Source of the DNA: Cytophagaceae bacterium
GTDB lineage: Bacteria; Bacteroidota; Bacteroidia; Cytophagales; Flexibacteraceae
Assembly: GCA_027490155.1 (NCBI GenBank)
Contig: JAIXYP010000005.1
Span: forward strand, 214,408 to 278,407
Length of the DNA: 64,000 nt
Direction: 5' to 3'
The notes under the pieces were generated by a model. That model had not been told where the DNA came from. It did not search any database and worked only from the letters and a program-made list of their open reading frames with translations. Below are positions 1-10,027 of this stretch, in pieces. The first letter of the stretch is position 1. Every line of letters starts with the position of its first letter. Made by a program: the position numbers and the translations under genes.

Positions 1-1
1 C

Positions 2-3000
2 TTCCGCTATATTAATTTTAACAGTAATACCACGCCAAGTACCACAATTAACAATGTGACTTTCAACCATGGCGGTACACCAGTCATTGGTCAGCACTAT
101 AACGTTGGTCGCGCCAGTGGCGCTAGCCTGATCACGTTTGCCGGTGTAATCAATGGTTTGCTTGCAGGCTCTACCTATGAAGATGACTTAGGCAACAAGG
201 TAGATTGGCCTCCGATCACTGCTGCCACCTGGACTGGTACAACTAATACTGATTGGTTCACAACAACCAATTGGAGCACTGGCGTTCTTCCGACCGCTAC
301 TACCAATGTTACAATACCGATTGTGGCCAACAACCCAGAGGTCGCCTCATCAGGCGCAACCTGCCGTGACCTCACGATCACGAATGGCATCTTACAGCTT
401 TTAGGTGGTAACAACCTAGTTATTGCGGGCTCTGCCAACATAGGTACAGGTGCTAGCACAGGCACCCTTGTGGTTGAAACCTCTGCATCCACCATTACGT
501 GCGGTGGCAGCTGGACTCGTGGTACCAATGGTGTGTTCACTGCTTCTGGTAGTACGGTGAACTTTAATGCAAGTACTTCAACCTTCACGATTACACCATT
601 GACATCAGCCTTTGGCAATCTGTCGTTTTCAGGTGCAGCTTCTTTTCTAATCTCGGGTGCTGCTATTAATGTCAATGGTAACGTCACCCAGACAGCTGGT
701 GTTGTTAACCCTACCACGACGAACTATATTTGGTCAGTTGGCGGAAACTGGGCTCGTTCTGTTGGTACCTTCGTAACCTCCACAGCAGGCACAGTCACGT
801 TAACTGGTGTTACACAAGCGGTCACAGGTGCTACTTTCAACAACCTTACAGTTGCGGGTAGCGGTACGAAAACGACCAATGGTGCGATCTCGATCGTTGG
901 GAACTTGTTGGTTAGCAGCGCTATATTGCAATCAGGGCCAGGATCTACTTTGGCAATGCAAGGCACAGTCACCATAAATAGTGGGGCAACATTTAATGGG
1001 GGGACAAGCACACACCAATTTAGCGGCCTAAGCTGGACCGGCACAGGATCTTTTGCAGCCTCTGGTTCTACGGTCAACTTTAACCGTGTGGGTGGTACCC
1101 AAACCATCAATGCCAGTAAATTTGATGGACTATCTACATCGGGCACTGCAACCATTGTAGTTGCTGGTGCGGTAGATGTAACAGGGGATGTCACGATCGG
1201 TAGTGCAACAAATGGTGTTACGTTTGGAGCATTCCAGCTCACACGCCTTTCTGGCCCAGCAGGTACTTTTACCGTCAACGGATCAGTAGCACTTACAGTA
1301 ACAGGGGCCAATAACTTCCCAACTGGCTTCGCTACTTACGCCCTAAATGCTACAACAACGACCAATTATGCTGGTACGTCGAACCAGACTATACGGGGGA
1401 TCACCTATGGTAACCTTACGCTGTCAAATGCGAATATTAAAACTCTTGGGGATGTTGCTTCTGTGGCTGGCAACCTAACGGTAGGTACCTCGACTTTAGA
1501 TGTCTCGACCAACAACTATGACTTGTTCGTTGGTGGCAACTTTATAAATAACTCTACAGGATCGTTCTTGGCTCGGAATGGCAATGTCAATTTTAATGGT
1601 GCTGCAGCACAAGCCTTAACGCTAGGCACAACTGGTACCTCATCGTTTTATAGGTTTTCAGTTTCCAAATCTGGCGGAACATTGACACCAGCCGGTGCCA
1701 ACTTCACCATCGCAGAAAACTTAGAAGTTAGTGCCGGGACCTTTACAGCCAATGCCCTCACGATCACTGTAGGTGGGGACCTCAATGCCTTCAGCGCTGG
1801 TGCATTTGCTAATAGCGGTACCTTTATCATGAACAAGTCCACTGGTGCTGCCTCTATACAGATGAACGGATCTGGTGTTGGTAGTCTTACCTTATCAGGG
1901 CCTAGCACTACTTATACTGCTCAAGATGCCCTACGTGTCAACGGTAACTTTACAATTTCATCAGGTGTTTTTAACGCAAACGGAAAGGCGATCACGGTAG
2001 GTACTACAGGCAATACCTTGACCATAAACGGTACTTATACGATGGGTGCGGGTGGTAGCCTGCTACTCAATACCAATAGCACAGTCACAGTGGGCACGGC
2101 CGGTACCTTCACCGCAATTGGCACCAGTGGCAACGTATGTACTATCAGCCGTGCGGGTGTGGGTGCTACCTATGCCTTCAACGTCAACGGATTCATCGCG
2201 GCTAAGCATTATTTATTTGAGTACATGTCTGCCACCGGAATCTCGATTGCCCCTACCGCAACTATAAGTCTGACCAATAACTTCAGCAACGGTACGTTCA
2301 ACAACGGGACACTAGGTGCTGCGGCTATGCTTAGAATTGAGAATACCCAGTCCTTCACAGATCTTAATGCGATTATGGATGTAAAGTTCCAGTCGAATCC
2401 TGGTGGTGGGGCTCGTAACGTAATCAAGACAGGTGCTGTTAGTGGAAACCTTGAGTTTTATAACGCAACTGGTGTTTTCTCTGGCCCAACATTCGAAAAT
2501 GACCCAGCCTCGCTCATTGACTGGACTGGTCCTGTGACAATGACATGGAACGGTAGTGTCAACACTGATTGGAACACAGCTGGCAACTGGACAGCAAGTA
2601 GCGGACCAGCATCCGTGCCAACCGCTCTTAACGATGTTGTCATCGCTGTTGCGAGCAACAACCCGACCATTGTGGGTGTTAACGCTGTCGCCAATAAACT
2701 CACGATTAATACGGGTGCTGTGCTTTCTATCAGCTCTTCGACCTCGATCAATGATGACCTAGCCGTTAGCGATAACATCCAGATCGACGGATTTCTCATC
2801 ATGTCCTCTGTTAATGATCGCCTTACTATTGCAGGTAACTGGCTCCGTAGCGGATCTGGTACTTTCTCTCCAGGTCTTGGTATTGTTGTCATGAACGCCA
2901 CGTCAGGGACAAAAACCTTAAATAATGGTTCCACTGCATTTAATGACCTCACCATTGCTTCTGCAGGCACTGTCGAGCTTATAGCTGCCACATCTATTGC

Positions 3001-5896
3001 TCGCCACTTTACAATCAATTCGGGCGCAACATTTGACCCAGGTGCTACCAATTTTGCTTTAACGGTGGGTGGTGACTTTGTCAACAACGGTACGTTTAGC
3101 ACAAGATCGTCATTGCTGACCCTAAACTCATCCGCAACTAGCCGGACATTCAACCCAGGCAATAGCACCTATTTTGACTTGACTATCAATGCAGGATCCG
3201 GTGCTGTGATTTATACCTTGACGACCAACAGCCTAAACACGACACGCAATGTCAATATCACAGCAGGCCGACTAAACCTCAATGGTCTGACTTTTAATTT
3301 TGGTAACAACGCTGGTACCCCATCACTTAACATATCAGGTACGCTCGATGTTAATGCAAACGCAACTCTCCGTCTAGGCACTGGGGCTGCTATTAATGTC
3401 AATAGCGGCGGTGTACTTCGTCTAGTAGGTACAAGCACCAGTGCCTTGGCTACGATCACGCGTGCAATAGGGGGCACAAACTATGCTGTCAACATCAATA
3501 ATGGTGGTACGCTACATGCCAACTTCTACCTCTGCGAGTATATTGGCATTGACGGCATCTACCTAAAGCTTGGTGCTGGACTTGACCCAACCAATACTTT
3601 GAGCAATGGTACATTTAGCAACGGTACCACAGGTGGGCGTTATCTAAAATTCGAGAACAACTTTGGGGCCGATCGTACCATTTCGAACATTGTCTTTAAC
3701 AGTGGTGCATCCAGAAATGTCACTCGCCTAACAGGTGCTAGCGTCTTGTTTTTCACTGATGCAAGTGGCGCACTTGGCGGTTTTGCGTTCGAGGAAGATG
3801 AACTTGCCGCTGGTGCCTCTGTTGGCAGGGTGCGCTGGAATTACACTTATGTATTGGCCAGCTGGAACGGTTCGCAAACGGGTGGTCTCTGGAGCAATCC
3901 GCTGAACTGGACACCAAACTCTGTCCCGACCAGCACAGTAGGTGTTAACCTGACCAATGTCGGGAATGCCCCCGTGATTGATGTTAACGCAACCTGCCTT
4001 AACCTAACCAATTCGTCGGCCTCAACGATAACCTTGACCTCGAATGCTGACCTAACCGTTGCTGGCTTCCTGAATAATGCAGGTACCCTTACCATCTCTG
4101 GTAGCTCGATATCGACCATATTCGTTGGAGGTGCCTGGACCAACACAGGTACTTTCAATGCTGGTACCTCTGGTGTCGTGACGCTAAATGCCACATCTGG
4201 CACAGTTTCAATAACACCAGGGGCCTCGGCCTTTCGGAACTTGACCTTCAATAGCAGTGGATCGGCAACTTTCTCAACCTCGGCTAGCTTGACGGTGAAC
4301 GGTGATTTGTCCTTGGCATCTGGTACGCTCTTGGTATCTAATAGTGCACATGCCTTGACCATTGGTGGCAGCTGGACCCAAACGGGTGGCACTTTTAGTA
4401 ACGGACTTGGTACTGTGACGATCAGTAATACAGGTACAGGTACCCAGAGCGTAATTAGCATCGCTGGCAATCCCTTCTACAACCTAAATTTTACAGGCAA
4501 TCGTGCCAAGGAATTGGGTTCGAACATTGATGTTGCCAATAACTTAGTCCTGAGCTCTGGCTCAAACCTCAGCCCGCTAAGCCGTACCATCAACCTCAGC
4601 AAGAACCTAACAGCAACCGGAGCGACATTTAATGCTGGTACTAGTACTTTAGCCATGGTTGGCAACACACCACAGACCATTACAGCTACAGGAGGAATCA
4701 CACTCAATAACTTCACGATCAACAATAGCTCGACTAGTTTCCCACAAGTATCTCTATCAGGAGGTGTGACCTTGGGTGGGAGCGGTGTGCTAACAATGAC
4801 CAATGGCAAACTGGCTACTACGCTTAGCAGTCTCCTGACCATTGGAGCCTCAAATACAATCTCTGGTGCTAGTGCTGCTAGCTATATCTCTGGTCCAATC
4901 CGTCGTACAGGTGTGACTGACTTCACCTTCCCGATAGGAAAGGGCTCGGTTTATGCCCCAATGGCAGTCGAAAGCATTAGCTCTAATAACACATTCACCT
5001 CAGAGTACTTTGATACCCACCACAATGTTTCTCAAAATGGTTCAACCTTCACAGGTGGCCTACAACGTGTGAGCTATGCTGAGTATTGGGATATCACTCG
5101 CAATGTGGGTTCAGGCACTTGCCAAATTCGCCTGAACTGGCTTAATGGTACACGTAGCGGAATTGGTTCAGCCATTACTAATCTTAAAGTGGTTCATTGG
5201 AACGGCTCGCAGTGGGAAAATATGGGTGGCACGCCAACTGGTAGCACCTCTGCTGGAGATGTATTGAGTAGTGTTGCTTTTACCTCTTTCAGCCCTGTTA
5301 CAATTGGTTCAACCAATCAAGCCGAGAATCCGCTTCCTGTTCTCTTTAGTAGTTTTGGTGGCAAACCTATAGCCACTGGCACCCAGCTAACCTGGACCAC
5401 AGCCATTGAAAAAGATGCAGACTTCTTTGCAGTCGAGTACAGCCGCGATGGGAAAGTGTTCGAGCCACAAGGATATGTACAGGCCAACGGAAATGCTGTT
5501 AACACTTCTGCCTATGCCTTTGTGCATGAAACAAAAGATAAGGGTGTTCGTTATTATCGTCTCAAACAAGTTGACTTCAATGGAAGCTATATTTATAGCG
5601 ATGTGATTGCGGTTTTACTGGGCAATAATAATGAACTGACCCTGAGTGTCTATCCGAATCCGCTATCAGGTACTGTCCTTAATCTGGCAATGAGTGGCCT
5701 TGCCAATGCCGAAGAGGCAGAGGTTAATGTTAGCAACCTGATGGGACAGAGCATCCAGACCAGCAACCTAAACGGAAGCGCCGGAGGTCAAGTTATTCAG
5801 CAACTGAACCTGCCATCGGATTTGGCCAAGGGTATTTATCTGGTTTCAGTCCGCCGTGGCAACAAGACCTACAATCAACGTATTGTAGTGCGGTAG
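2..5896 (+). CDS. Giant repetitive T9SS-secreted surface protein (5' end outside window)
   Basis: The reading frame is open from base 2, so the gene starts upstream; the GTG at 56 is only the first internal start-like codon. The visible 1,960 or so residues are rich in Gly, Thr, Ser and Asn and consist of degenerate beta-strand repeats of the parallel beta-helix or adhesin type. Three times the repeats are interrupted by a marker of form W-x-G followed by NTDW or similar, an NW pair and a proline (near bases 230-300, 2540-2620 and 3860-3930); each marker follows a segment ending in an acidic F-E-x-D stretch and a Trp. Near the end lies a beta-sandwich-like segment (about 5330-5620), then a typical T9SS type A sorting domain with the YPNP motif near 5650 and a KGIYLVSV-like strand near the C-terminus. 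The protein should be exported by Sec, translocated by T9SS and anchored or released at the surface. An adhesive role is inferred; no catalytic domain is visible. Confidence 0.9.
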   Translation, partial: FRYINFNSNTTPSTTINNVTFNHGGTPVIGQHYNVGRASGASLITFAGVINGLLAGSTYEDDLGNKVDWPPITAATWTGTTNTDWFTTTNWSTGVLPTATTNVTIPIVANNPEVASSGATCRDLTITNGILQLLGGNNLVIAGSANIGTGASTGTLVVETSASTITCGGSWTRGTNGVFTASGSTVNFNASTSTFTITPLTSAFGNLSFSGAASFLISGAAINVNGNVTQTAGVVNPTTTNYIWSVGGNWARSVGTFVTSTAGTVTLTGVTQAVTGATFNNLTVAGSGTKTTNGAISIVGNLLVSSAILQSGPGSTLAMQGTVTINSGATFNGGTSTHQFSGLSWTGTGSFAASGSTVNFNRVGGTQTINASKFDGLSTSGTATIVVAGAVDVTGDVTIGSATNGVTFGAFQLTRLSGPAGTFTVNGSVALTVTGANNFPTGFATYALNATTTTNYAGTSNQTIRGITYGNLTLSNANIKTLGDVASVAGNLTVGTSTLDVSTNNYDLFVGGNFINNSTGSFLARNGNVNFNGAAAQALTLGTTGTSSFYRFSVSKSGGTLTPAGANFTIAENLEVSAGTFTANALTITVGGDLNAFSAGAFANSGTFIMNKSTGAASIQMNGSGVGSLTLSGPSTTYTAQDALRVNGNFTISSGVFNANGKAITVGTTGNTLTINGTYTMGAGGSLLLNTNSTVTVGTAGTFTAIGTSGNVCTISRAGVGATYAFNVNGFIAAKHYLFEYMSATGISIAPTATISLTNNFSNGTFNNGTLGAAAMLRIENTQSFTDLNAIMDVKFQSNPGGGARNVIKTGAVSGNLEFYNATGVFSGPTFENDPASLIDWTGPVTMTWNGSVNTDWNTAGNWTASSGPASVPTALNDVVIAVASNNPTIVGVNAVANKLTINTGAVLSISSSTSINDDLAVSDNIQIDGFLIMSSVNDRLTIAGNWLRSGSGTFSPGLGIVVMNATSGTKTLNNGSTAFNDLTIASAGTVELIAATSIARHFTINSGATFDPGATNFALTVGGDFVNNGTFSTRSSLLTLNSSATSRTFNPGNSTYFDLTINAGSGAVIYTLTTNSLNTTRNVNITAGRLNLNGLTFNFGNNAGTPSLNISGTLDVNANATLRLGTGAAINVNSGGVLRLVGTSTSALATITRAIGGTNYAVNINNGGTLHANFYLCEYIGIDGIYLKLGAGLDPTNTLSNGTFSNGTTGGRYLKFENNFGADRTISNIVFNSGASRNVTRLTGASVLFFTDASGALGGFAFEEDELAAGASVGRVRWNYTYVLASWNGSQTGGLWSNPLNWTPNSVPTSTVGVNLTNVGNAPVIDVNATCLNLTNSSASTITLTSNADLTVAGFLNNAGTLTISGSSISTIFVGGAWTNTGTFNAGTSGVVTLNATSGTVSITPGASAFRNLTFNSSGSATFSTSASLTVNGDLSLASGTLLVSNSAHALTIGGSWTQTGGTFSNGLGTVTISNTGTGTQSVISIAGNPFYNLNFTGNRAKELGSNIDVANNLVLSSGSNLSPLSRTINLSKNLTATGATFNAGTSTLAMVGNTPQTITATGGITLNNFTINNSSTSFPQVSLSGGVTLGGSGVLTMTNGKLATTLSSLLTIGASNTISGASAASYISGPIRRTGVTDFTFPIGKGSVYAPMAVESISSNNTFTSEYFDTHHNVSQNGSTFTGGLQRVSYAEYWDITRNVGSGTCQIRLNWLNGTRSGIGSAITNLKVVHWNGSQWENMGGTPTGSTSAGDVLSSVAFTSFSPVTIGSTNQAENPLPVLFSSFGGKPIATGTQLTWTTAIEKDADFFAVEYSRDGKVFEPQGYVQANGNAVNTSAYAFVHETKDKGVRYYRLKQVDFNGSYIYSDVIAVLLGNNNELTLSVYPNPLSGTVLNLAMSGLANAEEAEVNVSNLMGQSIQTSNLNGSAGGQVIQQLNLPSDLAKGIYLVSVRRGNKTYNQRIVVR

Positions 5897-5952
5897 ATAT
5901 GGACCACCATTAGTGGAATAGAGCAGAAGCCCAAACCATTGACTTGCCCAAC

Positions 5953-5992
5953 GAGGCCCCACCTATTTTTTCAGGATGGGGCCTCAATTTTT
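5953..5992 (+). terminator. Rho-independent terminator after the giant surface protein
   Basis: A GC-rich stem (gaggcccca at 5953-5961 pairing with tggggcctc at 5977-5985) is followed by a T-rich run at 5988-5992. It lies 57 bases after the stop codon of the surface protein. Confidence 0.8.
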
Positions 5993-6042
5993 GTACACCT
6001 TTTGATGGTATTTAATCAGACCTATTCTATCTATTTTGTAGT

Positions 6043-6918
6043 ATGCAGATGATGGATAGACTAGCAATATCGGCCAGAGGGTGGGACATAGATTTTGATC
6101 CTGTTGTACGCAAAACTATGGCCAAACACCACATATGGGCCTTGGAGACTGCCCCTGGTAAAATCGGTGTCAACACCAGCAACCCTACTGATGCCGAAGG
6201 AGTTGCTTACCGCCAATTCTGGGCCGATGTAGGGATCCAGATAGTAGCCATGCAATCCTTGTTTTTTGGGCATCCATCACTTCATATTTTCGGTAATGAC
6301 CAAGTGGTTAGCCGAACAATTGATCAACTAGTCCGGATGGCTGAGCTAGCTGAGGTTCTTGATGCAAAGTATCTGGTTTTTGGGGCCTATCAAGCACGGC
6401 GGCGAGGATCAATCTCCAATACTGAAGCTGATGATCGGTTTCTTGACTATTTCTCAAAGGTTATGGCCCAACTTCAAGGGTCGAACGTTAAGGTCTTGCT
6501 TGAGGCTGTCCCTGCTGCATACGGCGCAGACTACCTAACCACGCATCATGAAATTGAGGAAATAGTGCTCAAGATAGGTCATCCACAAGTCCAGATGTTG
6601 TTAGACATTGGTGCAGCCTATACTAACCGAGAAACTAAAGCTGAGGTGCGCCGATGGGCTAACATATCTCCACATATCCACTGGGCCGTGCCAGGGTTTG
6701 GTAGGTTAGATCAATCAGACCAAGGTCTCGAATTGATCCACTCAATCTGGGATGCGACTAATACTGATAGAGGTCTCGGAAATGAAAAAATGGAGTCTGC
6801 AGCGGTTAGTTATCCTCAAATATCGATCGAGATGTTCGAACACGCCTTGTTACCAGACGTGCAGACTAATCTTGACCAGCTAATCAACTGGGTCAAACAT
6901 GTACCTGTAAGAACATAG
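6043..6918 (+). CDS. Sugar phosphate isomerase/epimerase-like TIM-barrel protein
   Basis: 291 residues matching the xylose-isomerase-like TIM-barrel (AP endonuclease 2) superfamily. Visible metal-site style elements are a Glu in LLEAVP (about residue 151), an Asp in MLLDIG (about 188), an H-x-H in SPHIHWAV (about 210) and a Glu in ISIEMFEH near the C-terminus, in the order expected for a divalent-metal isomerase. There is no signal peptide, so it should be cytoplasmic. ATG at 6043 is taken as the start, with in-frame ATGs at 6049 and 6052 as alternatives; no clear Shine-Dalgarno decides. It stands alone between the surface protein and the convergent kinase gene, 21 bases away. The substrate cannot be told from sequence; family members act on sugars, sugar phosphates or inositols. 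Confidence 0.75.
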   Translation: MQMMDRLAISARGWDIDFDPVVRKTMAKHHIWALETAPGKIGVNTSNPTDAEGVAYRQFWADVGIQIVAMQSLFFGHPSLHIFGNDQVVSRTIDQLVRMAELAEVLDAKYLVFGAYQARRRGSISNTEADDRFLDYFSKVMAQLQGSNVKVLLEAVPAAYGADYLTTHHEIEEIVLKIGHPQVQMLLDIGAAYTNRETKAEVRRWANISPHIHWAVPGFGRLDQSDQGLELIHSIWDATNTDRGLGNEKMESAAVSYPQISIEMFEHALLPDVQTNLDQLINWVKHVPVRT

Positions 6919-6939
6919 CCTAGCATGTTTGTCAGGTCG

Positions 6940-9057
6940 TTATTGTTTACCTGATGATGGCTTGAGTCCTAGTACAGTAACCCTGCGGTCCGCATCAATG
7001 TAGATTTCCTGATAATCGCAAGAATATTGGCCCAAGGCCAGTTTGCGTGCTAGGCAATAGTTGGCAACGCTAGCCTTCAGCATCAAGTCTTTACCACCTA
7101 GGGGCAGGATTATGCCACTTTCGGTATTACGCACCTCAACTTTACGCATGTCGCTGTTGATAGCCTTATCAAAGGTGTATTCGGCACGGCTGATTTTCGT
7201 TTGGCCATCTTCGATAACAGGTTTGAAGGGTACACCCACTAGTTTCAGCCTGAAGGTGTCCGTTATGTTGATAGTCCCCTCTAGTCGGCTGAATTGTAGC
7301 CTCAATTGCCTGTTCTTCTCTATGTTGTAAATCAGGTGGCAATTAAGGTTGCCCACAAAGTTGTCTGATCCCTTGACCTGTTTGTAGATATAATCGTCAA
7401 TCAGTTTGCTAATCAAAAGCTCATTGGCAGTGTACTCATCGGCCCGATACATGCTGTAGTCATAGATTTTGACATCAGTGGCGCCATCGGCTGTGGTGCT
7501 TTCGACGTTAGCTGTTTCTTTGGTTACATCCTCGGCCTTCATCTGGGTGATTTTTCCTGTGGCGATATCACGCACAAAAATCCCCCCAATGTCTAATGTG
7601 GTAATTCGGCTGGTATTAGTGGCCTTTCGGTTGCTAACAGACTTGAGGTAGAGGCCAGTAAAGAAAATGGCGACGACAATGGCGGCCCCGATATAAAGAC
7701 CCGTATTGATGACAGGAGTAAGTTCGTAGCGTTTGCCTAAAAAAACCAGATAACGTTTTTTGATAACCGTTCTTGTGGCATTCCTTGCTCTGAGGTTGAT
7801 CGATCCCTGCAAATAATGCTGGGTCTGCCTGACGAAGGTCTGCTTGAAAGGAGCACTTGGTTGGCCGCCAGCCTGGACATTGCGAGGGGCACGTGGGATG
7901 CCAGGTGGTGGGGGAGGGCTATTGGTCGCTCGGGTTGATGCGTTACCGCGGCCAAGTGTGCCTTGGTTGCCACGCGGCGGTTGGTTGCCTGGTGGGACGA
8001 CTGGTCTATTGGTCTGGACGACCTGCGTCTTTGCATATCGTGTGCCTTTGGCCTGGGTTGAGGCCGGTGCAGCACTAGGATTGAGTGGTAGATGTTGTAA
8101 ATATCGCTCTAACACCTTGCACCAAGCATTAATATCTGGTCGGAGGTTCGGATTCTTATGTCCAGCGTCAAAACAGTCTAGGAAAAGCTGTTTGACGTCC
8201 TGAGGGTACTCAAAGAACTTGTTGTGAAGTGGCGGAACGTTGGCGAAGCGCACTTTATTCGCACCATGAACGAAGAGGCCATTCTCAATCATCTGGGCGA
8301 TCTCGGTACAACCATCAAATGGTACCTTACACGTACCTGCATACGGGTGGATACCAAATAGAATTTGGTAGAAAATCACCCCAAACGAGAAACGATCCCA
8401 TGTTTCGGGGATGAATCCAGCCACGGTATCAAGCGTCGCTATCTCTGGTGGACTGTACTCTGGTGTGGAGACTGGGGCGCGAAACAAGACCTTAGTGCCT
8501 TCATAAACCTCAACAGAGTCAATATCAATAATGCTGATCTGGCCAGTGGAGGGCTCGACCAAGATATTATCTGGTTTGAGATCGACCAGAACATAGCGTT
8601 TGGCTTCATGGATCTGGCTGAGGGCCGCAGCAATGTTAAAACAAAGCTTAACCCTAAGGCCTTCGGACCCTGGCCGTTTGTGGTCAAACCGGCCCCAGTC
8701 TTGCTGGTGTTTGCGTTTGATGTCCGGTAGGGTAAGGATAGTTAATTTCTGGCCCTTGACTGCTGCAGGCATAACATACCCACAGAATCTGTTGTTGTTC
8801 TGGAGCAAATCACTAGGCCAGATGACCGAGTGCATGTTGCGCAGGACTGGTGGGTTGGCTATCAGGTACTCCAGCTTCTTGAGCCGCTCTCGTGTTTCGG
8901 ACTTGCTAGGGTCGATCTTTTCGGGCTTCAATAGCTTAGCAACATCAGAAGTATGCTGCTGCGGACCTGTAATTCGGTACACATCACCTTCTCCACCACT
9001 ACCTAAAGGGGTGTCTTCTATCTGGATGAATGCCTTGCCATTAACTGTTTTTAACAT
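6940..9057 (-). CDS. Membrane-anchored Ser/Thr protein kinase of a vWA/PP2C/kinase triad
   Basis: 705 residues. An N-terminal kinase domain (about 15-320) has a glycine loop GSGGEGDVY (19-27), a candidate ATP Lys in VAKLLKP (41), a catalytic loop VDLKPDN (158-164) in which the usual HRD is LVD, D178-I179-D180 in place of DFG, and SPPE (202-205) for APE. A Pro/Gly/Gln/Asn-rich linker (about 325-410) follows, then one transmembrane helix (about 453-472), then about 230 residues of unrecognised sequence predicted outside the cytoplasm. The gene lies 4 bases after the PP2C phosphatase gene, with the vWA gene upstream, as in the TerY-P triad family (vWA, PP2C, kinase). Kinases of known triads typically carry soluble C-terminal modules such as helix-hairpin-helix; a helix plus extracytoplasmic domain is unlike that and suggests transmembrane sensing. 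Activity is likely, since Lys, catalytic Asp, Asn and metal Asp are all present. Confidence 0.85.
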   Translation of the reverse strand: MLKTVNGKAFIQIEDTPLGSGGEGDVYRITGPQQHTSDVAKLLKPEKIDPSKSETRERLKKLEYLIANPPVLRNMHSVIWPSDLLQNNNRFCGYVMPAAVKGQKLTILTLPDIKRKHQQDWGRFDHKRPGSEGLRVKLCFNIAAALSQIHEAKRYVLVDLKPDNILVEPSTGQISIIDIDSVEVYEGTKVLFRAPVSTPEYSPPEIATLDTVAGFIPETWDRFSFGVIFYQILFGIHPYAGTCKVPFDGCTEIAQMIENGLFVHGANKVRFANVPPLHNKFFEYPQDVKQLFLDCFDAGHKNPNLRPDINAWCKVLERYLQHLPLNPSAAPASTQAKGTRYAKTQVVQTNRPVVPPGNQPPRGNQGTLGRGNASTRATNSPPPPPGIPRAPRNVQAGGQPSAPFKQTFVRQTQHYLQGSINLRARNATRTVIKKRYLVFLGKRYELTPVINTGLYIGAAIVVAIFFTGLYLKSVSNRKATNTSRITTLDIGGIFVRDIATGKITQMKAEDVTKETANVESTTADGATDVKIYDYSMYRADEYTANELLISKLIDDYIYKQVKGSDNFVGNLNCHLIYNIEKNRQLRLQFSRLEGTINITDTFRLKLVGVPFKPVIEDGQTKISRAEYTFDKAINSDMRKVEVRNTESGIILPLGGKDLMLKASVANYCLARKLALGQYSCDYQEIYIDADRRVTVLGLKPSSGKQ

Positions 9058-9061
9058 TGCC

Positions 9062-9904
9062 CTACCTCCAGAATGCTACCAACATGGTTTTGTCGTCAGA
9101 TTCCGTGCTAAGCCGCTCGGTACCGCTGTCGAGGAATTGGGCCCAATTATGATTAACAACCTCTGGTGTATTTTTATCAGCCATAGACCGGAGGGTATGC
9201 AATATCGGGTTAAAAAAACCTGGAAAAGGTCTGTTAGGGTCGCTGAAGTGCCCAGTCTCGTCATCTACGATGTGGCATTCGAAGCTGGCCATTTCGCAAC
9301 CGTCTGACAGCAGCGCAAATGGCAATTTTTCGCCCTCGAACCTGAAAACTGTTACGTACTCGTTGATGTCTCCACCTATTAGGGGTGACGATGTCAAAAA
9401 GATAGTCTCGTTCGCAAACTCGCCTCTGAAAGGTACAAATAGGGGTTTCCAGATTCCGTCATTGTCGAGATAACAACCTCTACCATCACCTACCTGAAAT
9501 CCGAAAAGTCCGTGTTCGGTACCAACAACTGCCATCAGGGTGCAAGCCAAAGATTTAATATCTACACCTAATTCTGCCGCCTTGACATTTAGCTCAGCCA
9601 AGACAGTAACGATGATGTTGCTAACCACTAGGTTGAGCGATCGTGTATCTGGTATGGTAGACGTTTGTACCCATTTGTGATGCACTACAGCTTCAGATAA
9701 TAACTTAACCACTTGTTGACAAGCAAGTTGGCTACCATACTCACTATGCGTCTGAGATCCTGCTCCGTCTGCGACGGCGGCAACCATCCAGTTCCTTCCG
9801 GCTGGTGTGTAGTGGTGTGCGTCTTGACAAGGGAGATCACGCTCGACGTGTCCCTTGCCAGCAACCGAGGCTGCCGTGACATACCAGTTTTGATTGTTAG
9901 ACAT
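9062..9904 (-). CDS. PP2C-family protein phosphatase of the triad
   Basis: 280 residues, the length of a lone PP2C (PPM) domain. Metal-binding acidic residues are visible in CQDAH (Asp28) and VADGAGS (Asp46, Gly47), with GDGRG mid-protein, an SDG motif near residue 207 and an Asp near the C-terminus in DDKTML. It should be a cytoplasmic Mn/Mg-dependent Ser/Thr phosphatase, most likely reversing phosphorylation by the kinase encoded 4 bases downstream. The vWA gene ends 123 bases upstream on the same strand. This gene order is the established TerY-P triad arrangement; the specific substrate is unknown. Confidence 0.88.
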   Translation of the reverse strand: MSNNQNWYVTAASVAGKGHVERDLPCQDAHHYTPAGRNWMVAAVADGAGSQTHSEYGSQLACQQVVKLLSEAVVHHKWVQTSTIPDTRSLNLVVSNIIVTVLAELNVKAAELGVDIKSLACTLMAVVGTEHGLFGFQVGDGRGCYLDNDGIWKPLFVPFRGEFANETIFLTSSPLIGGDINEYVTVFRFEGEKLPFALLSDGCEMASFECHIVDDETGHFSDPNRPFPGFFNPILHTLRSMADKNTPEVVNHNWAQFLDSGTERLSTESDDKTMLVAFWR

Positions 9905-10027
9905 TAATCTGACGAATGAAGGTCGCTTTTGGGTTTAGGCTAGTTGCTTTGGCTTTCTGAGCTGGTAAATCGGCTTAAGCAGATATGCGCTTGGCCCTTT
10001 GGACATAGCACTTCCCCGCTAATTGAT

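Noticed and set aside
175..4842. Series of 60-240 residue frames on the minus strand inside the giant surface gene
   Set aside because: They are Val/Pro/Leu-rich antisense shadows produced by the Gly/Thr/Asn codons of the real gene.
1..5896. Repetitive DNA suggesting a CRISPR array or tandem repeat array
   Set aside because: Repeats are degenerate, unequal in spacing and in frame with a coding sequence; they reflect beta-strand protein repeats.
7737..8203. Frames of 112 and 119 residues within the kinase linker
   Set aside because: Shadows of the Pro/Gly/Arg-rich linker; composition-driven.
8600..9307. 235-residue plus-strand frame across the kinase/PP2C junction
   Set aside because: It is antisense to two well-supported genes and lacks domain features.
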